From contig JANQJC010000105.1 in NCBI GenBank assembly GCA_028281825.1, positions 1 through 64,000 of the forward strand: a DNA stretch of 64,000 nucleotides, read 5' to 3'. Positions 62,733 through 64,000 of the stretch are shown one piece after another. The notes beneath the pieces are model-generated. The model ran no database searches and was not told the DNA's origin. It saw nothing but the letters and a program-made list of their open reading frames with translations. The position numbers and the translations under genes were made by a program. Numbering within the stretch: the first letter of the stretch is position 1; each line of letters starts with the position of its first letter. This DNA comes from Flavobacteriales bacterium (GTDB lineage: Bacteria > Bacteroidota > Bacteroidia > JANQJC01).

Positions 62733-63803
62733 ATGAGAAAAGAGAGCAAAAAGTTTTTAGAAGAATATCTTAATAATGCTTCACCAACGGGCTTTGAAAC
62801 CTCTGGCCAACAAATGTGGCTGAATTACATAAAACCCTATATAGATGAGTATTTTACAGACACCTACGGAACCGTAGTTGGTGTTATCAATCCAAAAGCC
62901 GAATACAAAGTAGTGATAGAAGCTCACGCTGATGAGATTTCATGGTTTGTGAACTACATCACTGAGTCTGGGTACATCTATTTGAGGCGTAATGGTGGCT
63001 CTGACCATCAAATTGCCCCATCAAAAAGGGTTAACATACACACTAAAAAAGGAATAGTTAAAGGTGTATTCGGATGGCCCGCCATTCACGTGAGAGATGC
63101 TGCTAAAGAAGAAACTCCCTCCATGAAGAACATTTTTCTGGATGTAGGTTGCAACACAAAAGAAGAAGTTGAAAAGCTGGGTATTCATGTAGGTTCAGTA
63201 GCTACTTTTGAAGACGAGTTTATGGTGTTGAATGACCGCTATTATGTAGGCCGCGCCTTAGACAACAGGATAGGTGGTTTTATGATTGCAGAAATTGCCA
63301 GGATGCTGAAGGAGAAAAAGAAAAAACTTCCTTTCGGGCTTTACATCGTCAATTCAGTTCAGGAAGAGATTGGTTTACGCGGTGCTGAAATGATTTCAAG
63401 AAGGATTAAGCCCAACGTTGCTATCATTACCGATGTTTGCCATGATACCCAATCGCCGATGTATGACAAAAAATCAAATGGCGACTTGAGTGCCGGAAAG
63501 GGCCCGGTACTGACTTATGGCCCTGCAGTTCAAAACAACTTATTAAATATGGTTATTTCAGTTGCCGACAAAAAGAAAATCCCTTTCCAGAGGGCTTCAG
63601 CTTCAAGAGCCACCGGAACTGATACTGATGCTTTCGCCTATTCAGGTGAGGGTGTTGCTTCAGCGCTTATATCCTTGCCGCTAAAATACATGCACACCAC
63701 TGTTGAATCTGCGCATAAAGATGATGTGGATAATGTAATAAAGCTGATGTTTGAATTCGTATGCCAACTTAAAAATGGCCACGATTTCAGATATATTAAG
63801 TAA
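62733..63803 (+). CDS. M42-family metallo-aminopeptidase
   Basis: 356 residues. Metal ligands of the M42/M18/M20 co-catalytic site are visible in order: His in VVIEAHADEISWFV, Asp in GRALDNRIGGFM, Glu pair in VNSVQEEIGLRGAEM, Asp in IITDVCHDTQSP and a late His in KYMHTTVESAHKDD. This is a tetrahedral (TET)-type glutamyl or general aminopeptidase and acts in the cytoplasm on peptides. Start is the ATG at 62733, with a textbook promoter. Confidence 0.93.
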   Translation: MRKESKKFLEEYLNNASPTGFETSGQQMWLNYIKPYIDEYFTDTYGTVVGVINPKAEYKVVIEAHADEISWFVNYITESGYIYLRRNGGSDHQIAPSKRVNIHTKKGIVKGVFGWPAIHVRDAAKEETPSMKNIFLDVGCNTKEEVEKLGIHVGSVATFEDEFMVLNDRYYVGRALDNRIGGFMIAEIARMLKEKKKKLPFGLYIVNSVQEEIGLRGAEMISRRIKPNVAIITDVCHDTQSPMYDKKSNGDLSAGKGPVLTYGPAVQNNLLNMVISVADKKKIPFQRASASRATGTDTDAFAYSGEGVASALISLPLKYMHTTVESAHKDDVDNVIKLMFEFVCQLKNGHDFRYIK

Positions 63804-63823
63804 TAGACTAAAACCAAACCAAA

Positions 63824-64000
63824 ATGACCGAATTTCTGGAAAAGCAATTTTATGGAAATACAGTTCAAGAGTGGACTGTTGCTCTTGGTATTATACTAGG
63901 CTCTGTAATACTTAGCAAAGTTGTTTATTGGATTTTTAGCCGTGTAGTTAAAAAGCTTACCCAAAAAACCAAGACCCGCCTGGACGACCTTATCATTGAT
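63824..64000 (+). CDS. Mechanosensitive channel, MscS-type (3' end cut by window)
   Basis: Only the first 59 codons are present, without a stop. The start MTEFLEKQFYGNTVQEW is followed by a TM helix (VALGIILGSVILSKVVYWIF) and a basic region with KTKTRLDDLIID, the beginning of the family's core domain. This N-terminus is common for MscS-like channels of this phylum. It lies 20 bp after the M42 gene. Confidence 0.75.
   Translation, partial: MTEFLEKQFYGNTVQEWTVALGIILGSVILSKVVYWIFSRVVKKLTQKTKTRLDDLIID

Overview
The window comes from a Bacteroidota chromosome, most likely a marine or otherwise sodium-using Cytophagales/Flavobacteriia-type organism; the rank below phylum is a guess. The evidence is a type IX secretion (T9SS) sorting tail on a SprB-repeat protein, a SusC-like TonB receptor with a carboxypeptidase-type N-terminal domain, DUF2723, DUF1501 and DUF1800 proteins, a complete nqrABCDEF operon, and several promoters of the Bacteroidota form TTTG-N19-TAnnTTTG. 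I see no rRNA, tRNA, CRISPR array, insertion sequence or prophage. Almost all of the DNA is coding and both strands are used.

Layout. 0-2.5 kb: an edge-cut WD40-like gene, a 348-bp AT-rich gap with a CTCAC/GTGAG repeat element, and an RfbH-type sugar 3-dehydratase. 2.5-12.1 kb: a DUF2723 membrane glycosyltransferase-like protein, an HD hydrolase, DUF3137 and DUF1801/YdeI proteins, a periplasmic-propeller adenylate cyclase, and pcm. 12.2-18.2 kb: Gfo/Idh/MocA oxidoreductase, lipoprotein, sugar transferase, 3-hydroxybutyryl-CoA dehydrogenase and a GT-C-like membrane protein. 18.2-21.6 kb (minus): LytTR regulator, LytS-like kinase, DUF4288, LiaF-like protein, and an RRM protein. 21.9-29.7 kb (plus): alanine dehydrogenase, 3-methyladenine glycosylase, MATE pump, fmt, HU, a TrmH-type methyltransferase, Fur, STAS, purA and a small Cys-rich membrane protein. 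29.7-37.7 kb (minus): DUF3089 hydrolase, apbE and nqrFEDCBA. 37.9-44.8 kb: a secreted unknown, a beta-helix lipoprotein, a penicillin-acylase-family enzyme, a long acyl-CoA dehydrogenase and a VOC protein. 45-50.4 kb: T9SS cargo, small lipoprotein, DUF1800/DUF1501 pair and a TPR protein. 50.5-54 kb: a short second-type DnaE and an orphan. 54.1-58.9 kb: a VIT/VWA/TonB_C protein divergent from an ECF sigma and anti-sigma-like TonB_C pair. 58.9-62.5 kb: a His-rich surface locus (DUF4625 lipoprotein, TonB receptor, small His/Cys protein). 62.5-64 kb: a 29-codon Lys/Cys ORF, an M42 peptidase and an edge-cut MscS channel.

The clearest functional units are the Na+-NQR operon with its flavin transferase, the LiaF/LytSR envelope-response operon, and the NAG-type exopolysaccharide genes near 12-16 kb. 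The most interesting non-annotated signals are regulatory. (i) A TCAATG-N4-CATTGA palindrome lies at the same distance from the -7 box before both the beta-helix/acylase operon and the acyl-CoA dehydrogenase. (ii) An ACCGACTT-N13-ACCGACTT direct repeat sits in the promoter of the LytTR operon, with the geometry of a LytTR operator. (iii) Repeated GTCAA/TTGAC half-sites abut the dnaE start codon. Seven convergent gene pairs meet with 0-5 nt between them or overlap, leaving no room for ordinary terminators.
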